From Sandaracinaceae bacterium (GTDB lineage: Bacteria > Myxococcota_A > Polyangia > Polyangiales > Sandaracinaceae): a stretch of 64,000 nucleotides of DNA. The DNA lies in the NCBI GenBank assembly GCA_019637095.1, contig JAHBWG010000048.1, positions 1 through 64,000 on the forward strand, read 5' to 3'. A program made the position numbers and the translations under genes. This document shows positions 24,716 through 32,961 of the stretch, in pieces. Position 1 is the first letter of the stretch. Each line of letters begins with the position of its first letter. The notes beneath the pieces are model-generated. The model did not search any database and had not been told where the DNA came from. It saw only the letters and a program-made list of their open reading frames with translations.

Positions 24716-26479
24716 GTGCGCTCGACGCCGCTCGCGCTCTTGGCCCTCTCGCTCGCCGCGTGCGACGGCGGCTCGGGCGGTCCCGACGCGGGCCACGACG
24801 CGGGGACGGACGCGGGCCACGACGCGGGGACGGATGCGGGCACCGACGCGGGCCCCGATCCCGACGTCGTCGTGCGGAGCTGCGAGGAGGTCGTCTTGCC
24901 CGGGGCCGCGAGCGCGCCGCCGCGCGTCGAGGGCTGGCCGCTGCTCTTCGCGGAGCCGCGCGGCGAGGACGCGGTGTTCGTCGCCCCCGCGGTCGCGCGC
25001 CCGACCTTCCTCTACGCGGGCGACACGATCGTCCGCGTCGATCCGCGCGGGCCGTCGGGCTTCGAGGTCCCGGGGCTCGCCCTCGACTGCGGCCCCTTCG
25101 CCCACGGCGTCGCGTCGGGCGATCCGGGCCCGCGCGCGGTGACGCTCTGGACGCGCTGGAGCGCACCGCCGGGTGCTCCCGACCGGGCCGCGCTCGCGTG
25201 GGTCGTCGCGACCGATCCGGCGTTCGCGGACGAGGTCGCGCGCGGCGACGTCGAGGCGCGGGCCGAGGCCGACTTCACCGTGCACGTCGAGGCCGGCGGC
25301 CTCGCGCCCGGCACCACCTACTACTACCGCTTCACCGATCCGAGCGGCGCGCGCAGCGTGGTCGGGCGCACGCGCACCGCGCCCGAGGGGCGCGTCGAGC
25401 GCCTGCGGTTCGCGCTCGCGAGCTGCAGCAGCCTGTTCAGCGGGTACTTCAGCGCGTACCGCCGCATCGCCGAGCGCGACGATCTCGACCTCGTGATCCA
25501 CGTCGGCGACTACATCTACGACTTCGTCGACGAGGACGAGCGCGTGCGCGTGCCTGCGTCGGGCGAGGTCGAGGACCTGGTGGACCTCGCGAGCCACCGG
25601 CGCCGCCACGCGGAGTACCTCGCCGATCCGGATCTCCGGCTCGCGCGCCAGGCGCACCCGTGGTTCTTGCTCTGGGACAACCACGACCTCGAGCGCGGCC
25701 TGCCCGCGTACGGCGGCGGCGTGCAGGCGTTCCGCGAGTGGACGCCGGTGCGGCCGCTCGCGGAGGGCGCGCCCCCGGACGTGCTCTACCGCGCGCTGCG
25801 CTACGGCGAGCTCGTCGAGCTGTTCGCGGTCGACATGTACCTCTTCCAGCGGCGCGACACGCTCTCGGGGAGCGACGCGCCCAGCGTGCTCGGGAGCGCG
25901 CAAGAGGCGTGGCTCGAGGGCGAGCTGCGCGCGAGCGCGGCCACCTGGCGCCTGCTCGGCATGCAGAAGGTCTTCTCGGAGCTCGGGCCGTTCAGCGGCT
26001 GGGTCGACTTCGGCGAGGCGCGCTCGCGCCTGATCGCGCAGCTCGGCAGCGTCGCGGACGTCGTGGTGCTCACGGGGGACTCGCACTTCACCGCGTTCAT
26101 GGACGTCGTCGACGAGCCGACGCGCGAGGGCGCGCGCTACGACCCGGCGACCGGCGCCGGCGCCGTCGCCGCGGAGCTCTTGGGCCCCTCGATCAGCCGC
26201 GGCAACTTCGACGAGCAGCTCGGGCCGGGCAACGAGCGCCTCCTCGAGCGCACGCGCGCCGGCTTCGTGCGCAACTACCCGCACCTCGTCGACGCCGAGC
26301 TCGTCAGCCACGGCTACGGCCTGATCGACGTGACGCCCGAGCGCGTGGTCGCCGAGGTCTGGTACTCGCCCATCCTCGCGCCCGCCGATCACGAGACGTT
26401 CGGCGGCGGCTACGCGATCGCGCGGGGAGGGCGCCGCTACGAGCGCGCCCGCCGCGCGAGCCCGACGTCGTCTCCATGA
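24716..26479 (+). CDS. PhoD-like alkaline phosphatase/phosphodiesterase lipoprotein
   Basis: This 587-residue protein has a lipoprotein signal ending in the lipobox LAAC (Cys16) and a linker of DAGHDAG/DAGTDAG repeats (about 23-47). A PhoD-type N-terminal beta domain follows (FAHGVASGDPGPRAVTLWTR; GLAPGTTYYYRF), then the metallophosphatase domain: FALASCSS, DLVIHVGDYIYDF, LLWDNHDLERG, VDMYLFQRRDT and VVLTGDSHFTAF. These provide the Asp, Asn and His metal ligands. It probably hydrolyses phosphodiesters or phosphomonoesters outside the inner membrane, tethered by lipid. Start is GTG, with no clear ribosome site. The 30-bp-scale repeat in the linker DNA may vary in length. Confidence 0.9.
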   Translation: MRSTPLALLALSLAACDGGSGGPDAGHDAGTDAGHDAGTDAGTDAGPDPDVVVRSCEEVVLPGAASAPPRVEGWPLLFAEPRGEDAVFVAPAVARPTFLYAGDTIVRVDPRGPSGFEVPGLALDCGPFAHGVASGDPGPRAVTLWTRWSAPPGAPDRAALAWVVATDPAFADEVARGDVEARAEADFTVHVEAGGLAPGTTYYYRFTDPSGARSVVGRTRTAPEGRVERLRFALASCSSLFSGYFSAYRRIAERDDLDLVIHVGDYIYDFVDEDERVRVPASGEVEDLVDLASHRRRHAEYLADPDLRLARQAHPWFLLWDNHDLERGLPAYGGGVQAFREWTPVRPLAEGAPPDVLYRALRYGELVELFAVDMYLFQRRDTLSGSDAPSVLGSAQEAWLEGELRASAATWRLLGMQKVFSELGPFSGWVDFGEARSRLIAQLGSVADVVVLTGDSHFTAFMDVVDEPTREGARYDPATGAGAVAAELLGPSISRGNFDEQLGPGNERLLERTRAGFVRNYPHLVDAELVSHGYGLIDVTPERVVAEVWYSPILAPADHETFGGGYAIARGGRRYERARRASPTSSP

Positions 26480-26513
26480 TGCGCGGGGCGCCCGGGCGAG
26501 TACATTCGCGCAC

Positions 26514-28061
26514 GTGAGCGAGCTACGAAGCGATCTCGCGGAGCGCGCCGACCGCGTGTGGCAGACCCACATCAGCTGGGTCTTCGGCATCGGCGACGAG
26601 GTCTTCAAGGTGAAGCGGCCCGTCGAGCTCGGCTTCCTCGACTTCTCCACGCTCGCGCGTCGCCGCGCGGCGTGCGAGGCCGAGGTGGCGCTCAACACGC
26701 GGCTCGCGCCGGACGTGTACCGAGGCCTCGCGCCGATCACCCGCGACGCCGCGGGGCGTCACGCCATCGAGGGCGAGGGCGAGGTCGTCGACTTCGCGGT
26801 GCGCATGCGGCGCCTCTCCGACGAGTCGCGCGCCGACGTGCGGCTCGCGGGCGGCCGGCTCGGGCTCGAGGAGGTCGACCGCATGGCGTGTCGCGTCGCC
26901 GCCTTCCACGCGGCCTGCCGCGTCGACACCGGCACGGCGGCCTTCGGCCGGCCCGACGCGATCCGCCGCAACGTGCGCGAGAACTTCGAGCAGGCGCGCG
27001 GGCGCATCGAGGCGCTGCTCTCGCCGGCCGAGGCGCTCGAGATCGAGCGCACCCAGCTCGCGTTCCTCGACGCCCACGAGGCCGCGCTGCACGCGCGGGC
27101 GGACCGGGGCCGCGTGCGCGACGGCCACGGGGACCTGCGCCTCGAGCACTTCTACCTCGAGGACGACGGCGCGGTGCGCGTGCTCGACTGCATCGAGTTC
27201 AACGAGCGCTTCCGCTACGGCGACGTGTGCGCGGACGTCGCGTTCCTCTCGATGGACCTCGCGTGGCACGGCCGCGTCGATCTCGCGGAGCGCGCCCTCG
27301 CGACCTACGCGCGCGAGTCGAGCGACTACGACCTCTACCCGCTCGTCGACTTCTACGAGAGCTACCGCGCGTACGTGCGCGGCAAGATCGCGGCGATGCT
27401 CGCGACCGACGAGCAGGCGCCCGCCCCCGTGCGCGAGCGCGCGAAGGAAGAGGCGCGCCGCTACTTCCTCCTCGCGCTCGCCGCGGAGCGCCGGCCGCTG
27501 CTCGGGCCGATGGTGGTCGCGATCGGGGGGCCGATCGCGTCGGGCAAGTCCACGCTCGCCGACCGGCTCGGCGCCGCGATGGGCGCGCCCGCGATCAACA
27601 CGGACCGCATCCGCAAGCACATGCTCGGCGCGCGGGCGACGGACCGGCTCTACGACGGCTCGTGGGCGGGCGCGTACGATCCGGAGTTCACCGAGGCGGT
27701 GTACGCGGAGGTCGACCGGCTCGCGCACGCGGTGCTCGCCTCCGGGCGCCCGGTGATCCTCGACGCGTCGTTCCGCTCGCGCGCGATGCGCGAGGGCGCG
27801 CGCCGGCTCGCCGAGCGCGCGGGCGTCGACTTCCGCTTCGTCGAGTGCCGCGTAGACCCCCGGATCGCCAAGGCGCGGCTGCGCGTGCGCGACATGCAGA
27901 CGAGCGTGAGCGACGGTCGCCTCGAGATCTTCGACGAGTTCCTCAGGCGCTGGGAGCCCGTCGAGGAGCTCGGCGCGGACGTGCACCTGATCGTGGACAC
28001 GTCGCGCGAGCTCGACGACGTCGTCGAGCAGCTCCGCGGCGAGCTCCCCCTTTGGCCCTGA
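26514..28061 (+). CDS. Two-domain protein: aminoglycoside-phosphotransferase-like plus AAA/P-loop kinase
   Basis: This 515-residue cytoplasmic protein has an N-terminal half resembling phosphotransferase-fold proteins of the COG2187 type (KVKRPVELGFLDFSTL; DGHGDLRLEHFYLEDDGAV; CIEFNERFRYGDVCADVAFL), with His-Gly-Asp-like catalytic residues in GHGDLRLEH. The C-terminal part is a P-loop kinase (COG0645 type) with Walker A GGPIASGKST, then NTDRIRKHM and ASFRSRAMR. The fusion is widespread in proteobacteria and myxobacteria; the phosphate acceptor is unknown. GTG start, with TACATT (26501-26506) 7 nt upstream. It converges on the dipeptidase gene across a hairpin repeat. Confidence 0.88.
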   Translation: MSELRSDLAERADRVWQTHISWVFGIGDEVFKVKRPVELGFLDFSTLARRRAACEAEVALNTRLAPDVYRGLAPITRDAAGRHAIEGEGEVVDFAVRMRRLSDESRADVRLAGGRLGLEEVDRMACRVAAFHAACRVDTGTAAFGRPDAIRRNVRENFEQARGRIEALLSPAEALEIERTQLAFLDAHEAALHARADRGRVRDGHGDLRLEHFYLEDDGAVRVLDCIEFNERFRYGDVCADVAFLSMDLAWHGRVDLAERALATYARESSDYDLYPLVDFYESYRAYVRGKIAAMLATDEQAPAPVRERAKEEARRYFLLALAAERRPLLGPMVVAIGGPIASGKSTLADRLGAAMGAPAINTDRIRKHMLGARATDRLYDGSWAGAYDPEFTEAVYAEVDRLAHAVLASGRPVILDASFRSRAMREGARRLAERAGVDFRFVECRVDPRIAKARLRVRDMQTSVSDGRLEIFDEFLRRWEPVEELGADVHLIVDTSRELDDVVEQLRGELPLWP

Positions 28062-28064
28062 GCT

Positions 28065-28105
28065 GGGGGGAGGGGTTGGAACGCGCTCCTCCGAAGATTC
28101 AGCGC
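28065..28105 (-). repeat. Dispersed hairpin element, copy 2
   Basis: Read on the minus strand, CGCTGAATCTTCGGAGGAGC is followed by GTTCCAACCCCTCCCCCC. Aligned with copy 1 (CTGAGTCTTCGGAGGGGCTG, then TTCCAGCCCCTCCCCCC) only a few bases differ over about 40. It supplies the TGA (28099-28101) of the dipeptidase gene and forms a GGAGG/CCTCC stem. It fills the convergent gap with the kinase gene. Confidence 0.8.
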
Positions 28106-30351
28106 CGCGTCGCCGCGCGCGCCTCGGCGCGCTCCCACATGCGCAAGTAACCTTCCGCGCTGCGGAAGAGCGGCTCGAGGTCCTCGTCGGTCGAGCCGCC
28201 GCGGCGCGCGTCCTCGACCAGCTCGGGCAACAGCCCGATGTGCGACATGCCCTCGGTGTTGAAGTCGAACACGCGCTCGCCCGCGCGCGGCTCGGTGAAC
28301 GTCACGTCCCCCGCGTACGACGTGAAGGGGTAGGTGATGGGGTTCGTCTGCGGCGTGCTGCACGGGCTGCGATCGCCGAAGCGCGGCCGCGGGCCGCCGG
28401 CGAAGCCGTTGAGGTCGAAGCTGAAGCCCTCCGCCGGGTAGCCGCCGAGCTCGCGGATGCGCTCGACGCGCGCGCGCAGGCCGTCGGTCATCGCGCTCGG
28501 CCGGCTCGGGTCCGCGCAGCGGCCGAGGCCGGTCGACGACACGCCGCCGATCGCGTAGATGCGGCCGGCGTTGTTGTTGCCGTGCGTGCCGACCGCGGGG
28601 TAGTCGGCGGCCTCGAGGATCTCGTACGCGCGCACGAACGCGCGGCGCGGGAGGTGGTCGACCTCGATGAGCATCCCGCGGTCCATCATCTCGTTCAGCA
28701 GCAGCTCGCCCAGCGGCGTCAGCCCGTGGCTCTGGCAGTGATCGCCCTCGAGCGCCGGTGAGAGCACGCGGTCGATGAACGGCGCGACCGTCGAGACGGG
28801 GGCCTCGGGGAACCCGCTCATGTCGTTGGGCGGCGGGGAGAGGTACTCCTCGCGCGGCATGTTGAGCCCGCCGAACTGGACGGGCCCGTGGTCGAACACG
28901 CTGTGCACGTCGGGGCAGTCGTCGGTGAAGCTCGACCAGTGCCCGCTGTTGACGAAGTTGCCGAGCTCGATGAAGGAGCGGTTGCCGTCGCCGGCGGAGA
29001 ACGCGTTGTCGAACTTGTGGACGGGGAACATCACGCGGATGCCGAGCGCGTGGTAGCGATCGAGCTGGCTGCGCACGTAGTCGGCGTCGCAGGTGGGCAT
29101 GCCCGGGCGCGGCACGCTGAAGCAGTCGAAGAGGTTCGAGGTCTCGATCCCGAGGACCACCGCGAGCCGGCCCTCCTCGATCACCGCGCGCGCCTCGGCG
29201 GGCGTGCGGACGATGCGGAAGAAGCCGCGGCCCGGCCCGCCCGCTTGCGCGTCGATGTAGCGCTCGAGGTTCCCCGCCTCCTCGATGATGCGATCGACGG
29301 CCACCATGTCGTTGCACGAGTAGCGCGCGCGCTGGATGTTCTCGCCGGTCAAGAGCTCGCAGATGACCGAGTTGGTCGTCGCGTGGAGCACCACGAGCCG
29401 CAGGCCACCCATCCACGCGCGCTCGATCCAGCGCCAGTACTGCGTCTGGTGCGTCGAGCTGAACGGGGCCGACGGCCACGTGGTGAACACGGGGTAGCCC
29501 GCCGTGTGGTGGTTGAACTCCGAGAGGCGACCCGAGATGAACGCCGGCAACAGCACGTTCACGTCGACGTCGCCCGACTGGTCGTAGCCGTAGCCGAAGA
29601 GATCGCGGCGCCCCTCGGCGCCGTGGAACGGCGCGCAGTCGGGCAGCGCGTGCTCGACCCCGAGCCGGTGGAACGGCGCGCCGTGGAAGATCCCGCCGCC
29701 TCCGAAGCCGAAGTTGCTGAGCACGTGCGAGTGCGTGTCGACCATGCCGAAGACCGATCCGTCGTCGAACGCGCGCGGCGTCACGGTGCCCTCCGCGTCC
29801 ACGGTCAGCTCGGGGTGCGCGGCGCAGCCCTCGGCCGGGTAGAGGGCGACGACCGCCGCGCCCGCCTCGCTCGCCGCGAGCCCCTCGCGCGCGAGGTAGC
29901 GCCCGGTGCGAAGGTTCCGCAGCTGCAGGCGCGCCGGGTCGTGCGCCGAGATCTCGAGCGCCCACTCGGCGCCGGACACGTAGGCGTCGTCGACGAGCAT
30001 CACGTCCGACAGCAACGTGTCTTGACGCGAGAGCGCGCCCTCGTCGTCGGCCACGAGGTAGCGGCGCGCCTCGTCGTAGAAGAGGTACGTGCCCAGATCG
30101 GCGGCCTGCAGGAAGAAGCGCGCGCCGCCCGACGGCGCCCGCGCGCTGAACGCGAAGCCCTCGCCCGACGGAGTCGCGGCGAGCCAGCGCGTGTCGGTGC
30201 TGCCCGGCTCGGTCGCGTCGAGCGTGTAGCACCCGCCGGCGAACGAGTAGACCCCGTCGTGGGGCGGAGGCAGCGGCCGTTCGACCGGGCCTTCGCAGGC
30301 CAGGAGAGAGGACGCGAGCAGGAGGAGGAGGAGCCCAGGCGAGCGCGGCAT
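28099..30351 (-). CDS. Lipoprotein amidohydrolase, divergent M19 dipeptidase-like
   Basis: This 750-residue protein has a lipobox in SSLLAC, then a domain to about residue 180 with fascin/beta-trefoil-like repeats (FFLQAADLGTYLFYDE; LQLRNLRTGRYLARE). The catalytic region has FGMVDTHSHVLSNFG (metal-binding HxH), GLRLVVLHATTN, LAVVLGIETSNLFDC, DRGMLIEVDHLPRRAF and AVGTHGNNN, an order like membrane dipeptidases of the amidohydrolase superfamily. HSH in place of the usual HxD makes it divergent, so the substrate may not be a dipeptide. The ATG has TAGCGT (30363-30368) 11 nt upstream. It follows the trypsin-like gene by 14 nt, and its TGA lies in a dispersed hairpin element. Confidence 0.75.
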   Translation of the reverse strand: MPRSPGLLLLLLASSLLACEGPVERPLPPPHDGVYSFAGGCYTLDATEPGSTDTRWLAATPSGEGFAFSARAPSGGARFFLQAADLGTYLFYDEARRYLVADDEGALSRQDTLLSDVMLVDDAYVSGAEWALEISAHDPARLQLRNLRTGRYLAREGLAASEAGAAVVALYPAEGCAAHPELTVDAEGTVTPRAFDDGSVFGMVDTHSHVLSNFGFGGGGIFHGAPFHRLGVEHALPDCAPFHGAEGRRDLFGYGYDQSGDVDVNVLLPAFISGRLSEFNHHTAGYPVFTTWPSAPFSSTHQTQYWRWIERAWMGGLRLVVLHATTNSVICELLTGENIQRARYSCNDMVAVDRIIEEAGNLERYIDAQAGGPGRGFFRIVRTPAEARAVIEEGRLAVVLGIETSNLFDCFSVPRPGMPTCDADYVRSQLDRYHALGIRVMFPVHKFDNAFSAGDGNRSFIELGNFVNSGHWSSFTDDCPDVHSVFDHGPVQFGGLNMPREEYLSPPPNDMSGFPEAPVSTVAPFIDRVLSPALEGDHCQSHGLTPLGELLLNEMMDRGMLIEVDHLPRRAFVRAYEILEAADYPAVGTHGNNNAGRIYAIGGVSSTGLGRCADPSRPSAMTDGLRARVERIRELGGYPAEGFSFDLNGFAGGPRPRFGDRSPCSTPQTNPITYPFTSYAGDVTFTEPRAGERVFDFNTEGMSHIGLLPELVEDARRGGSTDEDLEPLFRSAEGYLRMWERAEARAATRR

Positions 30352-30365
30352 GCGGTCCGCACACG

Positions 30366-31580
30366 CTACCGACGGCTCGGTCCGCTGTCGAGGGCGCGAC
30401 CGGCGCGTCGTGGTCGCCGGCGGCGGAACGCCACGGCGACGAGCGCGGCGCCCCACGCCGCGGGGCCGGCCGGGCTCGGTCGGGCGCTCGCGCAGGCCTC
30501 GCAGCCGCCGGGCGGCGGCGGCGGCACGCAGTAGAAGTCGATGCCGCCGAGGTGCTCGCAGGCGAAGCCGGTCGGGCAGTCGCCGCGGCCGCTCACGCAC
30601 CGCACGCTGCACGTGCCGCGTCCGTCGAGGCAGTCGCCGCGCGCGCAGTCGTCGCGCGACGCGCACGGCGCGCCGACGGCGCCCGGGCTCGGGGTCGGGT
30701 AGCGGCAGAGCGCCTCCTGGCACGAGAGCGGCGCGTCGCACTCGGCGTCGGCCGCGCAGGGCGCCGCGCAGAAGCGCAGGAGCGGCTCGTCGAGCGCCTC
30801 CGCGCACCGGCCGCTCGCGCAGTGCGCGTCGTAGAGGCACGGATCGCCGAGCGCGAGCGAGCCCGGCGCCCACGCCGCGAGCGCGGGCGTGAGGAAGTCG
30901 TCGAGGTGGGCGTCGACCCGCGTCGCGCGCGCGCGCTCGGTGCACGCCGCGTCGCCGCGGCTGACGACGCCGCCGACGCGCTCGCCCGCCGGCGTCGAGA
31001 CGAGCACGGGCCCGCCCGAGTCGCCCCGGCACGGCAGCGACGGGTCCGCGCCGAGCACGACGTGGAGCGGCGTCACCTCCGTGGTGAGGCTGCGGCCCTC
31101 GCGCTTCACCACGTCGTCGCCCGCGCCCGGCGCGGTGAGCCCGTAGCCGACGAGGCGCACCGAGACGGGCGGCGCCGCCGCGATCGCGTCGTCGCTCGCG
31201 AGCCGCAGCGGGGCGACGCCGGCGGGCTCCGCGAGGAGCACGAGGGCGAGGTCGTGATCCGCGCTCTCGCTCGCGTCCGGGTGCGCGACGGCGGCGATCG
31301 CGGGCACGCGCGTCCCCGCTCTTCGAAGGTCGGATCCGAAGAACACCTCGATCTGGCCCGGGGCGCCGCGCGGCACGCAGTGGGCGGCCGTCAAGACGAC
31401 GTGCTCGCTGATGAGCGTGCCGCTGCAGGCGAGGGTGGGTGGCTCGCCCGGGAGCACGAGCGCGACGACGGCGGGGAAGCCGGCCGTCTCGGTGCCCATG
31501 GTCAGCTCGGCGCGCGCGCCGTCGGGCGGCGCGCAGCCCGCGGCGAGCGCCAACCACCCCGCGAGCGCCGCGCGTCGCAT
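30366..31580 (-). CDS. Secreted trypsin-like (S1) serine protease with Cys-rich tail
   Basis: This 404-residue protein has a lipoprotein signal MRRAALAGWLALAAGC, an S1 domain with the full triad (His in LTAAHC, Asp in DHDLALVLL, Ser in PCRGDSGGPV) and a Cys-rich tail of repeated small modules (GDPCLYDAHCASGRC; GAPCASRDDCARGDC) about residues 240-350. The end, CEACAS, hydrophobic AAWGAALVAVAF and RRRRPRR, looks like MYXO-CTERM anchoring, an odd partner for a lipobox. The ATG at 31580 is preferred because TACCGT (31588-31593) sits 7 nt upstream; a GTG at 31589 would overlap that hexamer. Confidence 0.88.
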   Translation of the reverse strand: MRRAALAGWLALAAGCAPPDGARAELTMGTETAGFPAVVALVLPGEPPTLACSGTLISEHVVLTAAHCVPRGAPGQIEVFFGSDLRRAGTRVPAIAAVAHPDASESADHDLALVLLAEPAGVAPLRLASDDAIAAAPPVSVRLVGYGLTAPGAGDDVVKREGRSLTTEVTPLHVVLGADPSLPCRGDSGGPVLVSTPAGERVGGVVSRGDAACTERARATRVDAHLDDFLTPALAAWAPGSLALGDPCLYDAHCASGRCAEALDEPLLRFCAAPCAADAECDAPLSCQEALCRYPTPSPGAVGAPCASRDDCARGDCLDGRGTCSVRCVSGRGDCPTGFACEHLGGIDFYCVPPPPPGGCEACASARPSPAGPAAWGAALVAVAFRRRRPRRAGRALDSGPSRR

Positions 31581-31623
31581 CCCGCTCACGGTAGCACCGC
31601 GCGCGCGGCGCTCCGAGCGCCCC

Positions 31624-32127
31624 TCACCGATACTGCGCGTTGTTCAGGATCGCGGCGAGCATCTGGCCGCCCGCCCCGAGCACCGTCATGACGATGGTCA
31701 GCACGATCGTGAGCAGGCCCAGCACGATGCCCGCGATCGCGAGCGGCTTGCCGCCGTACTTGTGGGGCTCGCCGTTCTGTCGCACGAGCGAGAACGCCCC
31801 TAGGCCGGCCGCCGCGAGCGAGATCGGGATGCCGAACAGGCCGCAGCAGAAGCACGTGATCAGGCTGAACGCGCCGACGGCGAGCGAGGCCACCGCGAGC
31901 GGATCGGGCGGCGGCGCGCCGCCCATCGGCGGCGGGCCGAACGCGCCGGGCGGGCCGCCCGGAGGCTGGCCGAAGCCGCCGCCTGGGGGCGGACCGAAGC
32001 CGCCGCCCGGGGGCGGACCGAAGCCGCCGCCCGGAGGCTGGCCGAAGCCGCCGCTCGGGGGCGGACCGTAGCCTCCGCCTGGCGGCGGACCGTAGCCTCC
32101 CCCGCCCGGGGGTTGTCCGAAGCTCAT
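31624..32127 (-). CDS. Gly/Pro-rich repeat protein with a two-helix membrane domain (DUF4190-like)
   Basis: This 167-residue protein has residues 1 to about 75 made of GGG(Y/F)GPPP and GGGFGQPP units. The rest has two hydrophobic segments, about 82-110 (LAVASLAVGAFSLITCFCCG) and about 125-155 (PLAIAGIVLGLLTIVLTIVM), separated by a short basic loop. This resembles DUF4190-type proteins, which are of unknown function. ATG is preceded by GGAGG at 6-nt spacing. The repeated codons make a minisatellite in the DNA. Confidence 0.8.
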   Translation of the reverse strand: MSFGQPPGGGGYGPPPGGGYGPPPSGGFGQPPGGGFGPPPGGGFGPPPGGGFGQPPGGPPGAFGPPPMGGAPPPDPLAVASLAVGAFSLITCFCCGLFGIPISLAAAGLGAFSLVRQNGEPHKYGGKPLAIAGIVLGLLTIVLTIVMTVLGAGGQMLAAILNNAQYR

Positions 32128-32170
32128 CGTGGGCCTCCGCTCGCCTCGCACCGTGACACGGAACGCTCCG

Positions 32171-32899
32171 TCACCGGGAGGGCATCATCATCTGCGCGCC
32201 GCCGGCGCCGGGCGGCGGCGCGAGCGGGAGCTGCGCGCTCTGTACCTGGGGCAGCTCGGTGAACCCGATCGCGTACTGCCCCTGCGTGCCGGCTTGGTAG
32301 CCACCGACGAACACCTGGTACTGCCCGGGCGCGAAGGCGCCCTGGACGAGCGGGTTGAGCGTCTCGGCGTGCTCGTCGTCGTTGCAGCGGACGCTGCCGT
32401 CGCCGCCGCGCACGACGAGCACGGTGTCCTGCGGCGAGTTCACGAGGATGCGCAGGTTCGCGAAGCCCGTCGCGAGCGAGAGCACGTGGCTCGGCACCTC
32501 GCCGATGAAGCCGACGCAGCTCGGGTGCAGGTTGGCCGCGTTCACCGGCCCCGCGATGATCACCCCGCCCGCGACGAGCGGCTGCGGCTGGAAGCCCGCC
32601 GCGAGCGGGATCGGCGCCCCCTGCGGCTGCATCCCGCCCGGCGGCATCCCCATCATCCCCGGCGGCATCGGCGGCGGCGGCGCCTCCGGCATCGGGTGGT
32701 GGCCCGGCACCACGAGCGCGGGCGAGAACTCGGAGTTCGGTTGCAGGCCGGGGGGCAGCGTGCCGGGCGCGGGCGGCACCGGGTGCTCCGGCACCTCGTG
32801 CCCGGGCACGCGGAGCGCGGGATCGTCGGGCAGATCCGGGTCGTCGTCGCAGCCGGCGAGCGCGAGCGCGAGGCCGAGAGGGAGGAGTCGTCGCAACAT
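32171..32899 (-). CDS. Pro-rich lipoprotein of unknown function
   Basis: This 242-residue protein opens with a signal and lipobox LALAGC (Cys17) followed by an acidic DDDPDLPDD, then a Pro/Met/Gly-rich stretch (about 30-100). The C-terminal part (PQDTVLVVRGGDGSVRCNDD; GQYQVFVGGYQAGTQGQYAI) resembles bacterial pre-peptidase-type beta domains that accompany secreted proteins. No enzymatic motif is visible. It diverges from the M1 aminopeptidase; TATCCT (minus strand, 32910-32915) lies 10 nt before the ATG. Confidence 0.8.
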   Translation of the reverse strand: MLRRLLPLGLALALAGCDDDPDLPDDPALRVPGHEVPEHPVPPAPGTLPPGLQPNSEFSPALVVPGHHPMPEAPPPPMPPGMMGMPPGGMQPQGAPIPLAAGFQPQPLVAGGVIIAGPVNAANLHPSCVGFIGEVPSHVLSLATGFANLRILVNSPQDTVLVVRGGDGSVRCNDDEHAETLNPLVQGAFAPGQYQVFVGGYQAGTQGQYAIGFTELPQVQSAQLPLAPPPGAGGAQMMMPSR

Positions 32900-32961
32900 G
32901 CTCGCGGCGAGGATACCTCAACTCCCTTGCTCGCTGCGCGCGCTGAGGTAGGCCCTCTCCC

